Assembly (NCBI RefSeq): GCF_000739015.1
Contig: NZ_JPUG01000068.1
Coordinates: forward strand, 124,001 to 188,000
DNA length: 64,000 nucleotides
Origin: Microvirga sp. BSC39
GTDB lineage: Bacteria > Pseudomonadota > Alphaproteobacteria > Rhizobiales > Beijerinckiaceae
Direction of reading: 5' to 3'
In this document: one piece after another, positions 16,008 through 26,167 of the stretch
How positions within the stretch are numbered: position 1 is the first letter of the stretch
How the letters are laid out: each line of letters opens with the position of its first letter
The notes under the pieces: model-generated
What the model was told of the DNA's origin: nothing
Database searches by the model: none
Seen by the model: the letters and a program-made list of their open reading frames with translations, nothing else
Program-made: the position numbers and the translations under genes

Positions 16008-17251
16008 GCGCTCCCCTCCGGGATGACCTTGGTCAGGCTGCCGGTGGCTGGGAAGAGGGGGATCAGGCAGGCCTGGAGAGCGTGGTAGAGATCAGGCTTT
16101 CCGGTGAACACAGACGTGCTCGGCGTCAGATCCTCGGTGAGTTCTGGCCGCCACCCGCCGTGTCGATGATCAATCAGGTGGCGATCGGCGAAGCCCCAGA
16201 GGGTGCGGTACCATTGCTCGTGGAAGTCGCCTGGGCTGTGCTCAGCAAGAAACGCCGCCGCGCCGATGGCCTCCGCGCAGGGCCACCAGAGCTTCAGCGG
16301 CAGCCTCGGCGTGTCGTCCCAGTCGAGGGCGTAGAAGAAGCCACCCCGGTTTTTATCCCATCCCAGCTCGATGGACTGCCGGAACAGCTCACAGGCCGCC
16401 TCCGGCATCCAGGCATGGCGCTGCCCGCCCAGCGACCAGAGCTGAAGAAGAAGCCTCGCCCATTCCAGCCAGTGGCCGGGCGTGGTGCCGTAGGGGCGGA
16501 ACATGTCGTCGCCGCGGTACTCCCTGTCGAGGCTCCAGTCCGCATGGAAGTGCTCGGCGACTCTGTAGCCGAGAGAGGCCGCATGCCGGCCGATGATGAG
16601 GCCCGCGATCCGCTCCGCCCGGTCGAGGTAGGCGCGGTTGCCCGTAGCCTCGAAGGCGGCCATCAGGGCCTCAGTGAGATGCATGTTGGAATTCTGGCCG
16701 CGATATTGGCTTAACGGCTGCCAGTCGCGCGTGAATTCCTCGGCCACGGCCCCGTGCTGCTCCTCCCAGAAACGCTCGTCGAGGATCTGCGTGATGTCGT
16801 CCAGCAGCCGGTCCGCGAGCGGATGCCCAACGACCTTCGCGCTGGAGGCTGCCAGCAGCACGAAGGCATGGCCATAGGCCTGCTTGGTGTCGTCCTTCGG
16901 TCCGTCATCGTCGAGCGACCAGACATAGCCGCAGTTCTGCGCATCCCGATGGGCTTTCCAAAGGTAATCCATGCCGTGATCGACGATAGCATCGCAGCCG
17001 GGCCGTCCTAGGAGCGTGCCGATGGCAAAGCAATGCACCATGCGGCTAGTGTTGTGGATCTGCCGGACAGGATTGACGGTCGCGATGGGGCGGCCCGCAT
17101 CGTCGAGATCGAAGAAGCCACCGGCTGGATTGACGACGCCGCGCTGAAAGAACTCGAACAGGTTGCTGGCCTGCTCGAACAGCCAATGCCGGTGAAAGTG
17201 GTTGGAGCGCCACGGCGTGCCGAGCGGCGGAAGAACAGGCTGGTTCGTCAT
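15989..17251 (-). CDS. AGE-family sugar epimerase/isomerase
   Basis: 420-residue (alpha/alpha)6-barrel protein of the N-acylglucosamine 2-epimerase/mannose isomerase/YihS family. Typical segments: NTSRMVHCF near residue 68, YGHAFVLLA, RGQNSNMHLTEALMAAFE, PGHWLEWARLLLQL and a C-terminal HGGWRPEL; the conserved Arg/His residues are there. Aldose-ketose isomerases of this family interconvert mannose/fructose/glucose or sulfoquinovose. It is the last gene of the leftward operon, next to a fructokinase-like PfkB, so mannose to fructose to fructose-6-phosphate is a reasonable reading (inference). Confidence 0.85.
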   Translation of the reverse strand: MTNQPVLPPLGTPWRSNHFHRHWLFEQASNLFEFFQRGVVNPAGGFFDLDDAGRPIATVNPVRQIHNTSRMVHCFAIGTLLGRPGCDAIVDHGMDYLWKAHRDAQNCGYVWSLDDDGPKDDTKQAYGHAFVLLAASSAKVVGHPLADRLLDDITQILDERFWEEQHGAVAEEFTRDWQPLSQYRGQNSNMHLTEALMAAFEATGNRAYLDRAERIAGLIIGRHAASLGYRVAEHFHADWSLDREYRGDDMFRPYGTTPGHWLEWARLLLQLWSLGGQRHAWMPEAACELFRQSIELGWDKNRGGFFYALDWDDTPRLPLKLWWPCAEAIGAAAFLAEHSPGDFHEQWYRTLWGFADRHLIDHRHGGWRPELTEDLTPSTSVFTGKPDLYHALQACLIPLFPATGSLTKVIPEGSAQAWER

Positions 17252-17268
17252 GACACCCTCTCTATGAT

Positions 17269-18219
17269 TCAGCTGCGCTCAGCTATGAACCGCTCGACCT
17301 CGTCCCAGGACGGCGGATTGGCCCCGCGCCGGGTGCAGACGATGGCGGCTGCCGCGGCGGCGAAGTCGAGGGCCGTGGTGACCTGCGCTTTGCCCAATCC
17401 CGCAACACCCTGAGGCGTCAGCAGGCCGTTGGCATCGAGCCAAGCCAGCAGCCCGGCATGGAACGTGTCGCCGGCGCCAACGGTGTCGACCACCGCGATC
17501 TTCGGGACAGGGCGCTCCAGGATTGTGTCACCGAAGGCCGCAAGAGGACCTTTCTCGCCGCGGGTGACGATCACGAGCTTGGGACCGCGCCGAAGCCAGG
17601 TTCGTGCGGTGGCTGCAAGGTCGTGCGTCTCGTAGAGCAGTTCGATATCCTCGTCGCTCGCCTTCACGATGTCGGCATAGGCGAGCAGGTTATTGAACCG
17701 CTCCCGATAAGCGCTGAGATCGCCCACGACACGCGGCCTGACATTGGGGTCGAGCGAGATCACCCGCGCTCCGGCTTCCCGGCGCAGCAGGGTCTCGATG
17801 GCGCTGGCGATAGGCTCGACACCCAGCGCATAGGAGCCGGCCGCGATGGCGTTCACGTCGGCCGGCAGTTCGGCGGGCAGCGCCTCAGGCGTGAGAGCGC
17901 GGTCGGCGCTGTTCGGTGCATAGAAGGAGTATTGCGGCTGCCCCGATGGGCTGGTGGCCACGACGCTGAGCGTCGTGACATTCGGAAGGCGCTGGATGTA
18001 GGACGAGCTTACTCCGGACTCGGCGAGCTTCTCGGCCAGGAAGGTGCCGAACACATCCTCGGACAGGGTGGACAGGAATGCTGCCGGACGGCCGAGACGC
18101 CCGAGCCCGATCGCCACATTGAAGGGCGAGCCGCCGGCCACCGCCTCGGCGGGAAAACCTGTGGCCGTTGCGGTGCCGATGAACAGATCGATCAGCGCTT
18201 CGCCGGAAACCAAGATCAT
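17269..18219 (-). CDS. PfkB-family carbohydrate kinase, fructokinase-like
   Basis: 316 residues. PfkB signature 1 is GGSPFNVAIGLGRLG near residues 29-43, and signature 2 is DTVGAGDTFHAGLLAW near 235-250 with the catalytic Asp. The opening MILVSGEALIDLF is typical of fructokinases; 2-keto-3-deoxygluconate kinases are less likely. It lies 17 bases after the AGE isomerase gene's upstream side and 40 bases after araB, in the same operon. An ATP-dependent fructose kinase would use the isomerase product. Confidence 0.82.
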   Translation of the reverse strand: MILVSGEALIDLFIGTATATGFPAEAVAGGSPFNVAIGLGRLGRPAAFLSTLSEDVFGTFLAEKLAESGVSSSYIQRLPNVTTLSVVATSPSGQPQYSFYAPNSADRALTPEALPAELPADVNAIAAGSYALGVEPIASAIETLLRREAGARVISLDPNVRPRVVGDLSAYRERFNNLLAYADIVKASDEDIELLYETHDLAATARTWLRRGPKLVIVTRGEKGPLAAFGDTILERPVPKIAVVDTVGAGDTFHAGLLAWLDANGLLTPQGVAGLGKAQVTTALDFAAAAAAIVCTRRGANPPSWDEVERFIAERS

Positions 18220-18259
18220 AGAAGGGCTCCTGACAAGATCATGACGTCATCTGAAGGGT

Positions 18260-19870
18260 TCAGACCGGCACGCGCTCGGCAACGTCCGACGGAGCGGGTT
18301 CCGAGGACACAGCCGCGATCCGCTTGAGATCGCGCAATACATGGTCGAGCTCCACTGGCCCAGAGACGCCGCCGAAGCCGAAATAGAGTGAATTGAAGTG
18401 CTGGAAGAGCTGCTCATAGACCGCGTGCGCGGCCGGATCCGGCTCGAAGGTGCGGAAAGGCAGGCAAATGGCGGCCTGAGCGCTGTCGAGATCCGGGTGC
18501 GATCCGGCCGCAAGGCTTGCAAAGATGCTGGAGCCGAGCCCGGTCGGAATACCGTTGGGGACGAGCACGGGTCGGCCGAGCACGTTGGCATAGACCTGGT
18601 TCAGCACCGCATTGTGCTGGGGGATGCCGCCGGCATTGATCACGCGTTCTACCGGCACCCCGCCCTTGGCCATGCGTTCGAGGATGATGCGGGTGTGGAA
18701 GGCGGTGCCTTCGATGGCGGCAAACAGTTCGTCTTGCGCCGTGTGCAGCAGGTTCCAGCCCAGGGTGATGCCGCCGAGATCCGCCTTTACAAGAACAGTA
18801 CGGTCGCCGTTGTCCCAGGTCAGCCGCAGGAGCCCCGTCTGGCCGGGGCGATACTGCTCCAGACCTCTCGAGAGCTCCTTGACGTTGGTGTTGGCGCGAC
18901 GCGCAATCGCTTCGAAAATGTCACCTGTGGCAGAGAGGCCGGCCTCAATACCCACGAGTTTCGGATCAACGCTGCCTGGTACGACGCCGCACACGCCCTG
19001 GATCAGGTTGGCGTCCTGCGCCATGGCGATGATGCAGGTGGAGGTGCCGACCACGTTCACCACGTCCCCGACCCGGCAGCCTGCCCCGATAGCATCCCAA
19101 TGGGCGTCAAACGCTCCGACTGGGATCGGAATGCCGGGCTTCAAGCCGAGTCGCTCCGCCCAATAGGGCGTGAGGTGGCCTGCAATCACGTCGGAGGTTG
19201 CGTATTCGCCAGCGAGCTTGTCGCAGATGCCCTCGAAAAGCAGATCGACCTTCGTGAGAAACTCCTGCGGGGGCAGACCGCCCCAGCGCGGATTCCACAT
19301 CCACTTGTGCCCCATGGCGCAGATGCTGCGCTTCAACCGGCGTGGGTCGGTGACGCCTGTGAGCGTCGCCGCCATCATGTCGCAATGCTCGAGGGCTGTG
19401 ACCAAACGCTCGCGCTTCTCCGGGTTGTGGCGCAGCCAGTGCAGGAGCTTCGAGAAACCCCACTCATGCGAATAGACGCCGCCGCACCACTGGATGGCCT
19501 CAAGGCCTTCCTGGTGGGCAAGGCGGGTGATCTCCTCGGCCTCCGATTTAGCCCGGTGATCGCACCAGAGGTAATATTCGTCGAGCGGCTCAAGGCCTTC
19601 GCCCACCATGACGACGCTGGAGCCGGTGGTGTCGATGGCGAGCGCTGCCACGTCCTCAGCCGTCACTCCAGCTGATTCTAGAGCCCCGCGCATGGCGCGC
19701 GCTAGGGCGTCCATATGATCGGCATGGGCCTGGGTCGCATAGTCTGGAGTCTCGCGCTTGCGGTGAAGCGGATACTCCGCCGTGGCAAGCCCGAGCGGGC
19801 CCTTGCCGTCATCGACGAGGGTAACCCTTACGCTCAGAGTGCCAAAGTCGACACCTGCTACAACGGCCAT
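18260..19870 (-). CDS. araB: Ribulokinase (FGGY family)
   Basis: 536-residue FGGY sugar kinase. The opening VDFGTLSVRVTLVD and the length fit L-ribulokinases; the N-terminal phosphate loop and FGGY C-terminal region (INAGGIPQHNAVLNQVYANV) are intact. It phosphorylates L-ribulose to L-ribulose-5-phosphate, the substrate of the adjacent araD, 45 bases upstream. No araA is seen in the window. A D-ribulose or other pentulose specificity is possible. Confidence 0.85.
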   Translation of the reverse strand: MAVVAGVDFGTLSVRVTLVDDGKGPLGLATAEYPLHRKRETPDYATQAHADHMDALARAMRGALESAGVTAEDVAALAIDTTGSSVVMVGEGLEPLDEYYLWCDHRAKSEAEEITRLAHQEGLEAIQWCGGVYSHEWGFSKLLHWLRHNPEKRERLVTALEHCDMMAATLTGVTDPRRLKRSICAMGHKWMWNPRWGGLPPQEFLTKVDLLFEGICDKLAGEYATSDVIAGHLTPYWAERLGLKPGIPIPVGAFDAHWDAIGAGCRVGDVVNVVGTSTCIIAMAQDANLIQGVCGVVPGSVDPKLVGIEAGLSATGDIFEAIARRANTNVKELSRGLEQYRPGQTGLLRLTWDNGDRTVLVKADLGGITLGWNLLHTAQDELFAAIEGTAFHTRIILERMAKGGVPVERVINAGGIPQHNAVLNQVYANVLGRPVLVPNGIPTGLGSSIFASLAAGSHPDLDSAQAAICLPFRTFEPDPAAHAVYEQLFQHFNSLYFGFGGVSGPVELDHVLRDLKRIAAVSSEPAPSDVAERVPV

Positions 19871-19915
19871 GGATCTCTCCCGAACAACGATATCGGCGAT
19901 TGAATGGGCGCCGCC

Positions 19916-20611
19916 CTAGTTTTCCGCCTGGCCATAGGTCGCGCTTGCGCCATGCTTACGGAAGTAATGCCGGTCCAGAAGGGCCTGCGACACACCTAGC
20001 GCATCAGGCCGCAGCGAGAACGTGTGCATGGCCATGCGGGCCACGACCTCCAGCACGACGGCATTGTGCACGGCGTCATCCGGCGTCCTGCCCCAGGCGA
20101 ACGGCCCGTGACCGGCGACCAGGGCGGCAGGGACCTCCATAGGGTGACGGTTGCCGAAAGCTTCCGTGATGGCGATGCCCGTCGCACGCACATAGTTGTT
20201 CTTGATCTCGTCTGGCGTCAGCTCCCGAGTGACGGGAACCGGACCGTAGAAATAGTCGGCATGGGTGGTGCCCAGGGGCGGGATCGGGCGGCAGGCCTGC
20301 GCCCAGGCGGTGGCGTGCTCGGAATGCGTGTGCACCACGCCGCCGATCTCCGAAAAGGCCTTATAGAGGTGAAGATGCGTGTCGAGATCGGATGAGGGGC
20401 GTAACTCGCCCCAGATGATCTTTCCATCGAGGTCTGTGATCACGATATCGTCCGCCTTCATGCGCTCGTAAGGCACGCCGCTCGGCTTGATGGCGACGAG
20501 GTTGTCCTCCCGACTGATGCCGCTCACATTGCCGAAGGTGTAAAGCACGAGGCCGCGGCGCACCACTTCCAGATTGGCCTCCAGAACCTGTTCGCGCAGC
20601 TGCTTCAACAT
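19916..20611 (-). CDS. araD: L-ribulose-5-phosphate 4-epimerase
   Basis: 231-residue class II aldolase-family epimerase converting L-ribulose-5-phosphate to D-xylulose-5-phosphate. The GNVSG phosphate-binding motif (FGNVSGISRE), KPSG, zinc ligands in VHTHSEHATAW and a third His in VAGHGPFAWG are present. Length equals that of E. coli AraD. Start ATG has AGGAGG. It follows the binding-protein gene by about 80 bases, in operon. Confidence 0.92.
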   Translation of the reverse strand: MLKQLREQVLEANLEVVRRGLVLYTFGNVSGISREDNLVAIKPSGVPYERMKADDIVITDLDGKIIWGELRPSSDLDTHLHLYKAFSEIGGVVHTHSEHATAWAQACRPIPPLGTTHADYFYGPVPVTRELTPDEIKNNYVRATGIAITEAFGNRHPMEVPAALVAGHGPFAWGRTPDDAVHNAVVLEVVARMAMHTFSLRPDALGVSQALLDRHYFRKHGASATYGQAEN

Positions 20612-20690
20612 CGGGTCGCCTCCTGATGGCCCGTGAATGGAAAACAGCGGCCACAGCTCGCGCCATGGCCGCCGCAGGTGGGGGCAAGGA

Positions 20691-21626
20691 TCAGCGAACG
20701 GCCTGCCAGCCCTTGTAATCCTTGACGTTGTCGGCGGTGATCAGCTTCGGCTCGAGAAGGATCACGTTCTTCTCGGGCTTCTTGCCGTTCACGATGCCGA
20801 CGGCGAGCTCATAGGACTGAGCCGCCATGATGTAGGGGTCCTGCGAGGCCGAGGCCTTGATCAGGGAGGTGCCCGACTTCAGCTCGGTCTCGATATCCGG
20901 GGCACCGTCGACGCCGGTGATGATGAACTCATTGCGGTTGAGCTGCTTCGCGGCCAGGCTGACGCCGATAGCTGTCGGATCGTTGATCGCGAAGACGGCG
21001 TCGATCTTCGGGAAACGGGTTAGCAGGCTCTGGCCGACGGCGAACCCGCCCTCACGGGAGCCCTTGGCATCCTGGTTGTCCGAAAGCACCTTGATGTCCG
21101 GATACTTAGAGAACACGTTCTTGCAGCCTGTGACCCGGTCCACGATGGACGACACCTGGGGGCCGTTGATGATGAGGACGTCACCCTTACCCTTCAGGTG
21201 ATCGGCAATGTACTGGCAGGAGAGCTCGCCAGCCTTCACATTATCGGTCATCACCGTCACGTCGGCGCCGGCCGCGGCCACGTCGAAGGCCGCGACCACC
21301 ATGCCGGCCGCCTGGGCGCGCTTCACGGAAGGCTCGATAGCTTTGGGATCGACCGCGTTGATCATGACGATGTCGGTGCCAGCGGCCGAGAAGTTGTCCA
21401 TCTGCGTGAACTGCTTGTTTAGATCGTAATCCGCAGACACGGAGGTGATCTTCGCGGCCGGCGTGATCTCCTTCGCCTTGGCCTCGATGCCCTTGATGGT
21501 CGCGACGAAGAACGGGTTGCCGAGCAGGCCGACCGAGATGCCGACGTTCTTCACGTCCTTGGCATAGGCCGGAGCCGCGAGGCCGGCGAGAACGGCAAGG
21601 CTGAGAGAGAGACGGGAAAGTGCCAT
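20691..21626 (-). CDS. Sugar ABC transporter periplasmic binding protein (ribose/galactose type)
   Basis: 311-residue periplasmic-binding protein of the RbsB fold with an N-terminal Sec signal (hydrophobic core LSLSLAVLAGLAAP, cleavage near AYA). It has the family segments GNPFFVATIKGIEAKA and, in the hinge/ligand region, AINDPTAIGVSLAAKQ and ITGVDGAPD. GGAGGAACC precedes the ATG. Pentoses or hexoses are possible ligands; linkage to araBD suggests a pentose. Confidence 0.9.
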   Translation of the reverse strand: MALSRLSLSLAVLAGLAAPAYAKDVKNVGISVGLLGNPFFVATIKGIEAKAKEITPAAKITSVSADYDLNKQFTQMDNFSAAGTDIVMINAVDPKAIEPSVKRAQAAGMVVAAFDVAAAGADVTVMTDNVKAGELSCQYIADHLKGKGDVLIINGPQVSSIVDRVTGCKNVFSKYPDIKVLSDNQDAKGSREGGFAVGQSLLTRFPKIDAVFAINDPTAIGVSLAAKQLNRNEFIITGVDGAPDIETELKSGTSLIKASASQDPYIMAAQSYELAVGIVNGKKPEKNVILLEPKLITADNVKDYKGWQAVR

Positions 21627-21726
21627 TGGTTCCTCCAGGTGAATATGCTATGCGATACCCGGAGCTTGTGCACTCTTCCGGGAAGTCGCTTATACGAGCG
21701 CCGTTTCAGAGCGCTGGTACCTCGCT

Positions 21727-22758
21727 TCAGGTGCGCGCCGATCCCTTGAGGCGGTAGCGGTCGAGCGCCACTGCCCCGATGATCACGAGCCCCTTGATGA
21801 TGAACTGCCAGATGTCGGAGACGCCCACGAGGATGAGGCCGTTCGACAGGATGGCGATGATAAGCGCGCCGATCAGCGTGCCCCAGATGGACCCGATTCC
21901 GCCAACGAAGCTGGTGCCGCCTAGAATGACGGCCGCAATGGCGTCGAGTTCGTAGGACTGGCCGAGCTGCAGGCCGTTCGCCGCGAACAGGCGAGCCGCC
22001 GACATGACGCCGCCGAGGCCGGCGGCGAGGCCGGAGAAGGCATAGACGAAGAGCAGGACCGCCCAGACCTTGATCCCTGTGAGGCGCGCCGCGTCCGGGT
22101 TGCCGCCGACCGCATAAATGTGAACGCCCAGGACGGTTCGCCTGAGGATGAACCACGAGACGATCACCACTGCGAAGGCGATCCACACCAGCCACGGCAG
22201 ACCGAACAGGGTACCGTTGCCGATGAAGGCGAAGGGAAGCTGCGGATTGAACTGCGTTGTATCGCCGCCGAGCAGACGCGCAACGCCGCGCACGGCGGTG
22301 AGTGATCCGAGGGTCACGATGAAGGGCGGCAGCTTCGCAAAGGCGATCAGCGCGCCGTTCAGAAGCCCGAAGCCGAGACCCGCCAGCAGAGCTGCCGGAA
22401 TGCCGAGCATTCCCCATTCAGGAATAAGCGATCCCAGGATGGCCACCATGGCGGCCGCCGCCAGGATCGAGCCAACCGAAAGGTCGATGCCGCCCGTGAG
22501 GATGACGAAAGTCATGCCTGCGGCGAGCACCGTGTTGATCGAGGCCTGCTGCATCACGATCGACAGGTTCTGGAAACTCATAAACCGGCCGGACATCAGC
22601 TCGAACACGACGCCGAGGATGATGAGCACTGGCAGCATGCCGATGGCCTGCAGGGTCGAGCGCCACGCGAGGCGGCGCTGCTTGCTCTCAGATGTCGCAT
22701 CGACGCCTGCGGGTCCGGTCGCTTGGATAGATGCGCTGGTGTCATTCGGGGATGTCAT
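21727..22758 (-). CDS. Sugar ABC transporter permease (RbsC type)
   Basis: 343-residue inner-membrane permease with about eight to ten hydrophobic segments and the family signature [16 protein letters not shown]. An initial 35-residue polar N-terminus faces the cytosol. Its ATG overlaps the ATPase stop (ATGA), so the two are translationally coupled. It works with the ATPase and binding protein on either side. Confidence 0.93.
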   Translation of the reverse strand: MTSPNDTSASIQATGPAGVDATSESKQRRLAWRSTLQAIGMLPVLIILGVVFELMSGRFMSFQNLSIVMQQASINTVLAAGMTFVILTGGIDLSVGSILAAAAMVAILGSLIPEWGMLGIPAALLAGLGFGLLNGALIAFAKLPPFIVTLGSLTAVRGVARLLGGDTTQFNPQLPFAFIGNGTLFGLPWLVWIAFAVVIVSWFILRRTVLGVHIYAVGGNPDAARLTGIKVWAVLLFVYAFSGLAAGLGGVMSAARLFAANGLQLGQSYELDAIAAVILGGTSFVGGIGSIWGTLIGALIIAILSNGLILVGVSDIWQFIIKGLVIIGAVALDRYRLKGSART

Positions 22759-24284
22759 TCGGCCGCTTCCCTTACGCCTGTCGCAATGCTGATGATGTTT
22801 TCCTGTGTCACCGGTGGGTGGCCTGCACCGCCGACCTCGCCCTCGATTCGGCCTTCGCGCATCACCAGCACGCGGTCGCAGATTCCCACGACCTCCGGCA
22901 GCTCGCTGGAGATCACGATGATGCCGACACTCCGCTTCGCCAACTCATCGATGAGGCGATAGATCTCGGATTTCGCCCCGATGTCGACGCCGCGGGTCGG
23001 CTCGTCGAGGATCAGGACCTTCGGCTTCGTCTCGAGAAGCCGCGACAGAAGGACCTTTTGCTGGTTACCGCCCGAGAGACTGCCCACAAGCACGCCGTCC
23101 CCAGCTACCCGGATCGCGAGTGCCTTGATGGCGGCTGCCGCTCGTTCCTTGGCGGACCTCAGGTTAAGCACGCCTCCCACGCGTGCATCCCGGCCCAGCA
23201 CGCTCACATTCACGTTCTCGCGCACGGTGAGATCGAGGAAGAGCCCGAGGTGCTTGCGGTCCTCCGTCAGATAGACGACGCCGGAATTGATCGCGTCCTC
23301 GGGAGCGTGGATCAAAAGATGCTTTCCCCGAAGAAAGACCTCGCCGCTTGTTCGCGGGTCGGCACCATAAATAAGGCGCGCTAGTTCGGTCCGACCCGCG
23401 CCGACAAGGCCTGCGATACCGAGCACCTCTCCCTCGTGCAAATCGAAGGAGCAGTCGTGCACACGAACGCCGTCACCCATGTTTTGGACCGCGAACATGA
23501 CCTGTCCGCGGCTCTGATGGGCGTCATGTTCCTTCTTATAGAATGATGAGAGATCCCGACCCACCATCATCTGGACGAGACGCTCGGCCGAGATTTCATT
23601 GCTCACGAGAGTGCCGACATAGGAGCCGTCGCGGAGCACCGATACCCGATCCGCGAGCTCATAGATCTCGGCCATGCGATGGCTGATATAGATGATGGCG
23701 AGACCTTCCGATTTCAGCTGACGCACCAGCGCGAACATCGCCTCTGTTTCACGGGAAGAGAGGGAGGTCGTGGGCTCATCCATGACCAGAATGCGCGAAT
23801 TCGCAATCAGGGCGCGGGCGATCTCCACGAGTTGCCGCTCGGCCATCGAGAGTTCGCTGACCTTCGTCGTTGCCCTGAAACGCACGCCGAGGCGTTCTAG
23901 AACTTCCTGACAAGCCTTCTCCATGGAGCGGCGGTCGACCATCGGGCCGGATTTGTGCTCGCGCCCGAGCAGCATGTTCTCCGCCACCGTCAGGTTAGGG
24001 GCGAGCGAAAGCTCCTGGTAGATGATGGAAATACCGTGTTGTCGCGCCGCGAGAGGTCCATCGATGGTGACTTGCTGGCCGTTGATGCGGATCTCTCCAC
24101 CTGGATCCGCCTGGTAGGCACCGGACAGAATCTTCATCAGTGTGGACTTGCCGGCGCCGTTCTCCCCCATCAGCGCATGAATCTCGCCGGGATAGACGGT
24201 GAGCGTGACATTCGTGAGCGCTTTGACCCCAGGAAAGGTCTTGGAGATGTCCTTCATCTCAAGGATCGGGGTGGATCCTGTCAT
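22755..24284 (-). CDS. Sugar ABC transporter ATP-binding protein, tandem domains (RbsA type)
   Basis: 509 residues with two ABC domains, as in ribose/xylose/galactose importers. Domain 1 is canonical ([10 protein letters not shown]; signature [16 protein letters not shown]). Domain 2 has a degenerate Walker A region ([10 protein letters not shown]), signature LSGGNQQK and Walker [12 protein letters not shown]; this asymmetry is normal for the family. It is the first gene of the leftward operon; GGGGAG precedes the ATG. The likely promoter/operator lies in the 264-base spacer before it. Confidence 0.95.
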   Translation of the reverse strand: MTGSTPILEMKDISKTFPGVKALTNVTLTVYPGEIHALMGENGAGKSTLMKILSGAYQADPGGEIRINGQQVTIDGPLAARQHGISIIYQELSLAPNLTVAENMLLGREHKSGPMVDRRSMEKACQEVLERLGVRFRATTKVSELSMAERQLVEIARALIANSRILVMDEPTTSLSSRETEAMFALVRQLKSEGLAIIYISHRMAEIYELADRVSVLRDGSYVGTLVSNEISAERLVQMMVGRDLSSFYKKEHDAHQSRGQVMFAVQNMGDGVRVHDCSFDLHEGEVLGIAGLVGAGRTELARLIYGADPRTSGEVFLRGKHLLIHAPEDAINSGVVYLTEDRKHLGLFLDLTVRENVNVSVLGRDARVGGVLNLRSAKERAAAAIKALAIRVAGDGVLVGSLSGGNQQKVLLSRLLETKPKVLILDEPTRGVDIGAKSEIYRLIDELAKRSVGIIVISSELPEVVGICDRVLVMREGRIEGEVGGAGHPPVTQENIISIATGVREAAE

Positions 24285-24401
24285 GGGCGCTCCCCTAAAG
24301 GTGCTTCATCGAAGCGGCACTGATCTGCTCGCATTCAGCCAATCTGTCATGTTGGTCGAGCGGCCGGATGAGCAGGTGTTATGACTGCCGTAAATGCTTC
24401 A

Positions 24402-24417
24402 TGGCAATCGGTTTTCA
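24402..24417. promoter_or_regulatory. LacI-family operator candidate
   Basis: TGGCAATCGGTTTTCA matches the general LacI-family consensus TGnnAAnC/GnTTnnCA at all fixed positions. It lies about 118 bases upstream of the first gene of the sugar operon, in the spacer after xylB. No LacI-type regulator gene is present in the window, so the regulator would be encoded elsewhere. Confidence 0.6.
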
Positions 24418-24548
24418 ATCCCTTGCTTTCTCCCTCGGGAAGGAGTCCACAACTTTTCCTGCGCAGTTGATTATCGACGTTCAGGTAGAGTTCTGTCTGA
24501 ACGAACAGTTGCTCTCATCAATGTCGCAATAATCTTACATGCTTCGTT

Positions 24549-26018
24549 TCAGGAGCGTGCGAATTCTGGTTTCAGAGCACGATAGAGGCTCCGGAAGGCC
24601 TGGATGCGCGGCTGGTAGAGTTCGACAAGGCGTGGGTCCGGACCGATGGTCTCGAGAATGGCTGGTGCGGTGCAAACCTCTTCCGGTGCTTCCCCTGTCA
24701 CGGCCAAACGCGCCAGGCGCGCTGCGCCGAACGCCGGCCCCTTGTCGCTGCCCTGATAGCGTACGATGGGAATGTTCAGCACGCTGGCGAAGATCTTGGT
24801 CCAGAACTGGCTCTTCGAGCCTCCCCCGATGATGCCGGCCTGTGTCAGGGGCGTGCCGGCCTGCTCGAGTGCCTGCTTCGCATCGGCGAAACTGTAGGCG
24901 ACACCTTCGAGGACGGCCTGCGCCACGTCCGTCTGTTGCGTGTCGGGAGAAAGGCCGAAGAACACGCCGCGCGCATGAGGATCGTTGTGCGGCGTCCGCT
25001 CGCCGGCGAGATAGGGCAGGAAGAGAACGCCGGACGGCCTGCGATAGGCGGCTTCCGTTTCGCGCAACAGGTCGCCGATATCCCGCTTGAGAAGAGTGGC
25101 CGCCCAGGCAAGGCAGCTTGCGCCGTTCAGCATGGCGGCCATCTGGAACCAGCGGCCGGGCAGCGCATGGCAGAAGGAATGCACCAGGGCCTCGGGGGCC
25201 GGGCTGTAGTTCTCCGTGGTGACGAGAAGCTGGCCTGAGGTCCCCAGGGAGATAAAGGCCGCTCCATCCCGGATCGCGCCCAAGCCGACGGCTCCGGCGG
25301 CCGCATCGCCCGCGCCGCCGGCCACCACGACATCGCTCCGCATATTCCATTGCCGAGCAATCGTAGGGCGGACGGTACCGGAGGCCTGCGAGCCCTCCAC
25401 GAGACCTGCCATGTGATCGCGGGTCAGGCCCGTGGCCGCAAGCGCCTCGTTGGACCAATCCCGCTTGGCCTCATCCAGCCACCAGGTGCCTGCCGCGTCC
25501 GACATTTCCGTGACGATGGCGCCGGTCAGTTTCAACCGGATGTAGTCCTTCGGCAGGATCACCTTGCGGACAGTACGGAATGTCTCAGGCTCGTGCCTTG
25601 CAAGCCAGACGAGCTTCGGCGCCGTAAACCCAGGCATTGGAAGGACGCCCATGTCACGTGCGAGATTCGGATGCTCGGTCGCAAGCTCCTGCGCTTCCTT
25701 GAACGAGCGCCCGTCGTTCCAGAGGATGGCCGGGCGCAACGGCCGGTTGGCCGCATCGAGCAGCACCGCCCCGTGCATCTGCCCCGACAGGCCGACGGCG
25801 CGCACGTCCGCAAGAGCCGCTGCATCCTTTGCATGAAGTTGATCGAGGCTCGCCTGCACGGCCTGCCACCAGGCTTCCGGGTCCTGTTCCGACCAGAGGT
25901 TTTGCGGACGGGAGACCTGCAGGGACGCATCAGCCTCTGCAATCGTCGTCTGCCGCTCATCGACGAGAATCGCCTTCACTGCCGATGTGCCGACATCGAT
26001 CCCAAGATAGTGAGGCAT
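24549..26018 (-). CDS. xylB: Xylulokinase (FGGY family)
   Basis: 489-residue kinase for D-xylulose to D-xylulose-5-phosphate. Typical features: GIDVGTSAVKAILVD, the xylulokinase stretch GLSGQMHGAVLLD near residue 80, LPKDYIRLKLTG, AGGAGDAAAGAVG and the FGGY-C ATP region GGGSKSQFW. GGGAG precedes the ATG at 26018. It stands upstream of the ABC operon on the same strand, separated by 264 bases, and feeds the same intermediate as araD. Confidence 0.93.
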   Translation of the reverse strand: MPHYLGIDVGTSAVKAILVDERQTTIAEADASLQVSRPQNLWSEQDPEAWWQAVQASLDQLHAKDAAALADVRAVGLSGQMHGAVLLDAANRPLRPAILWNDGRSFKEAQELATEHPNLARDMGVLPMPGFTAPKLVWLARHEPETFRTVRKVILPKDYIRLKLTGAIVTEMSDAAGTWWLDEAKRDWSNEALAATGLTRDHMAGLVEGSQASGTVRPTIARQWNMRSDVVVAGGAGDAAAGAVGLGAIRDGAAFISLGTSGQLLVTTENYSPAPEALVHSFCHALPGRWFQMAAMLNGASCLAWAATLLKRDIGDLLRETEAAYRRPSGVLFLPYLAGERTPHNDPHARGVFFGLSPDTQQTDVAQAVLEGVAYSFADAKQALEQAGTPLTQAGIIGGGSKSQFWTKIFASVLNIPIVRYQGSDKGPAFGAARLARLAVTGEAPEEVCTAPAILETIGPDPRLVELYQPRIQAFRSLYRALKPEFARS

Positions 26019-26167
26019 GCCGCGTTCTCCCTTATGGCTGCCGGATTATGGCTTGGCCGTCATGCCCTGCCTATAGCTCAGTCGCCTCCATTGGGCGCGA
26101 GCGCGGCGAAATCCAGAGGCTCGGCCATGAAAAAATCTCATGGTCGAATTGTCGCCAGGATATTTAA

